64,000 bases of DNA, taken from NCBI GenBank assembly GCA_963757115.1, contig CAVWQV010000006.1, positions 620,001 to 684,000 on the forward strand, read 5' to 3'. The position numbers were made by a program, and so were the translations under genes. Under the pieces are notes generated by a model that did no database searches, had not been told where the DNA came from, and saw only the letters and a list, made by a program, of their open reading frames with translations. The stretch comes from CAVWQV01 sp963757115 (GTDB taxonomy: Bacteria > Pseudomonadota > Alphaproteobacteria > Acetobacterales > Acetobacteraceae). Shown here one piece after another: positions 63,108 to 64,000 of the stretch (positions are counted from its first letter, which is position 1; each line of letters opens with the position of its first letter).

Positions 63108-64000
63108 CTATCGTCCCAAAGTCGGCATCTTGAACTCGGGTCCTCTGCGCGCCCCGGTTGGCCAACGCTGCGTCACGGCCTTGTAGCGCGTGTAGAAGCG
63201 CACGCCCTCGGGCCCGTGGATGTGGTGGTCGCCGAACAGCGATTGCTTCCAGCCGCCGAAGCTGTGGAACGCCATCGGAACCGGAATGGGCACGTTCACG
63301 CCGACCATGCCAATCTCGATGCGCTTGGCGAAATCCTGGGCGGCCCCGCCGTCGCCGGTGAAGATGGCAACGCCGTTCCCGTACTGGTGCCCGTTGATCA
63401 TCGAGACCGCGCCGCGCGAGATCGGGCGTACGCACCACGCTCAGCACCGGGCCGAAGATCTCCTCCCGGTAGATGCGCATATCGGTGCCGACGTGGTCGA
63501 ACAGGCTGCCGCCGATGAAGAAGCCCTGCTCGTAGCCCTGGAGCGAAAGATCGCGCCCGTCCACGACGAGTTTGGCCCCCTCCCGTTCGCCGATATCGAT
63601 GTAGCCGCGCACCTTGTCGCGATGCTCGCGCGTGACCAACGGGCCCATCTCGGCCTCGGGGTCGGTGCCCGGCCCGATCTTGAGCGCCCGCACGCGGGGT
63701 TCGAGTTTTTCTACGAGCCGGTCGCCCGCGTCGCCGACGGCGACGGCGACCGACACCGCCATGCAGCGCTCGCCCGCGGAGCCATAGGCCGAGCCCATCA
63801 GGGCGTCCGCGGCGTCATCGAGGTCAGCGTCGGGCATGACGACCAGATGGTTCTTCGCGCCGCCCAGCGCCTGGACGCGCTTGCCGTGCGCCGTGCCGCC
63901 TCGGTACACGGTTTCCGCAATCGGGGTGGAGCCGACGAAGCTGACCGCCGCGATGCCGGGATGTGCGAGGATTGCTTCCACCGCCTCGCGACCGCCTTGC
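63108..64000 (-). CDS. mmsA: CoA-acylating methylmalonate-semialdehyde dehydrogenase, N-terminus cut off by window edge, one apparent frameshift near 63412
   Basis: About 297 residues of the C-terminal part of an aldehyde dehydrogenase-fold enzyme converting methylmalonate semialdehyde to propionyl-CoA in valine and inositol breakdown. Visible landmarks are AAVSFVGSTPIAETVY, QALGGAKNHLVVMPDADLD, the nucleophile region GSAGERCMAVSVAVAVG (CysMet, as in MmsA) and IYREEIFGPVLSVVR. After VRTPD one extra base shifts the frame to SMINGHQYGNGVAIFT, and the gene ends normally with SLFGDHHIHGPEGVRFYTRYKAVTQRW. The frame is open to base 64000, so the start lies outside. Confidence 0.9.

Noticed and set aside
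1..64000. CRISPR array, prophage, insertion sequence, rRNA or tRNA genes
   Set aside because: No regularly spaced direct repeats, integrase, transposase, capsid genes or recognisable tRNA/rRNA segments were seen, although tRNA detection by eye is limited.

Overview
This 64 kb window is GC-rich throughout and reads as the chromosome of an alphaproteobacterium, most likely a Rhodospirillales/Acetobacteraceae-type purple or aerobic anoxygenic phototroph. The main evidence is two clusters: bchI-bchD-bchO followed by crtI-crtB (39270-47164), and the alphaproteobacterial order ispDF / dusB-ntrB-ntrC-ntrY-ntrX (53024-61587). Placement below class level is inference. I see no phage, insertion sequence, CRISPR array, rRNA or tRNA.

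Layout. 1-4754: acyl-CoA and alcohol metabolism (SDR, quinone reductase, acyl-CoA dehydrogenase, CoA-transferase-like gene). 4817-8950 (minus): a seven-gene Mrp/Mbh-type cation antiporter module with no full MrpA. 9009-15185: LLM flavin oxidoreductases, a NIPSNAP protein, an MFS carrier and an FAD monooxygenase. 15229-22206 (minus): a ribose-type sugar ABC transporter whose second permease is fused to an SMP-30 lactonase domain, with another SMP-30 gene next to it. 22375-26721: amidase, metallophosphatase, photolyase, lytic transglycosylase. 26749-28762: remains of a C-P lyase region (DUF1045, phnM and a decayed phnL), facing a serine-less acyl-carrier-like gene. 29838-32180: paired acyl-CoA dehydrogenases. 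32216-35806: fused CydDC-type exporter. 36012-39113: Nudix hydrolase, MgtC-like protein, OprB-type porin. 39270-47513: photosynthesis genes and two associated membrane proteins. 47599-54158: molybdenum hydroxylase, NnrU, fumarase, methyltransferase, IspDF. 54237-61587: dusB and both Ntr two-component systems. 61655-64000: XRE regulator, NTF2-like protein, methylmalonate-semialdehyde dehydrogenase.

A recurring feature is single-base frameshifts inside otherwise well-conserved genes. At least 17 are visible in 13 genes, mostly one extra base. They hit housekeeping genes (ispDF, ntrX, ntrY), so most are probably sequence or assembly errors. crtI and crtB carry about six in 2.5 kb and deserve separate checking. 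Coordinates for these genes span the whole reconstructed gene.

How the genes work together. bchI, bchD, bchO, a DUF3422 protein and a small membrane protein form one tightly packed unit, mostly joined by GTGA stop/start overlaps. It supplies the Mg-chelatase step of bacteriochlorophyll synthesis, and crtIB supplies the carotenoids. NtrBC and NtrYX provide nitrogen control, coupled to dusB. The transporter-lactonase operon would import a sugar or polyol and open its lactone. A Fur-type 7-1-7 palindrome separates the porin from bchI, and a TGT-N12-ACA (PpsR/CrtJ-like) site lies just before crtI.
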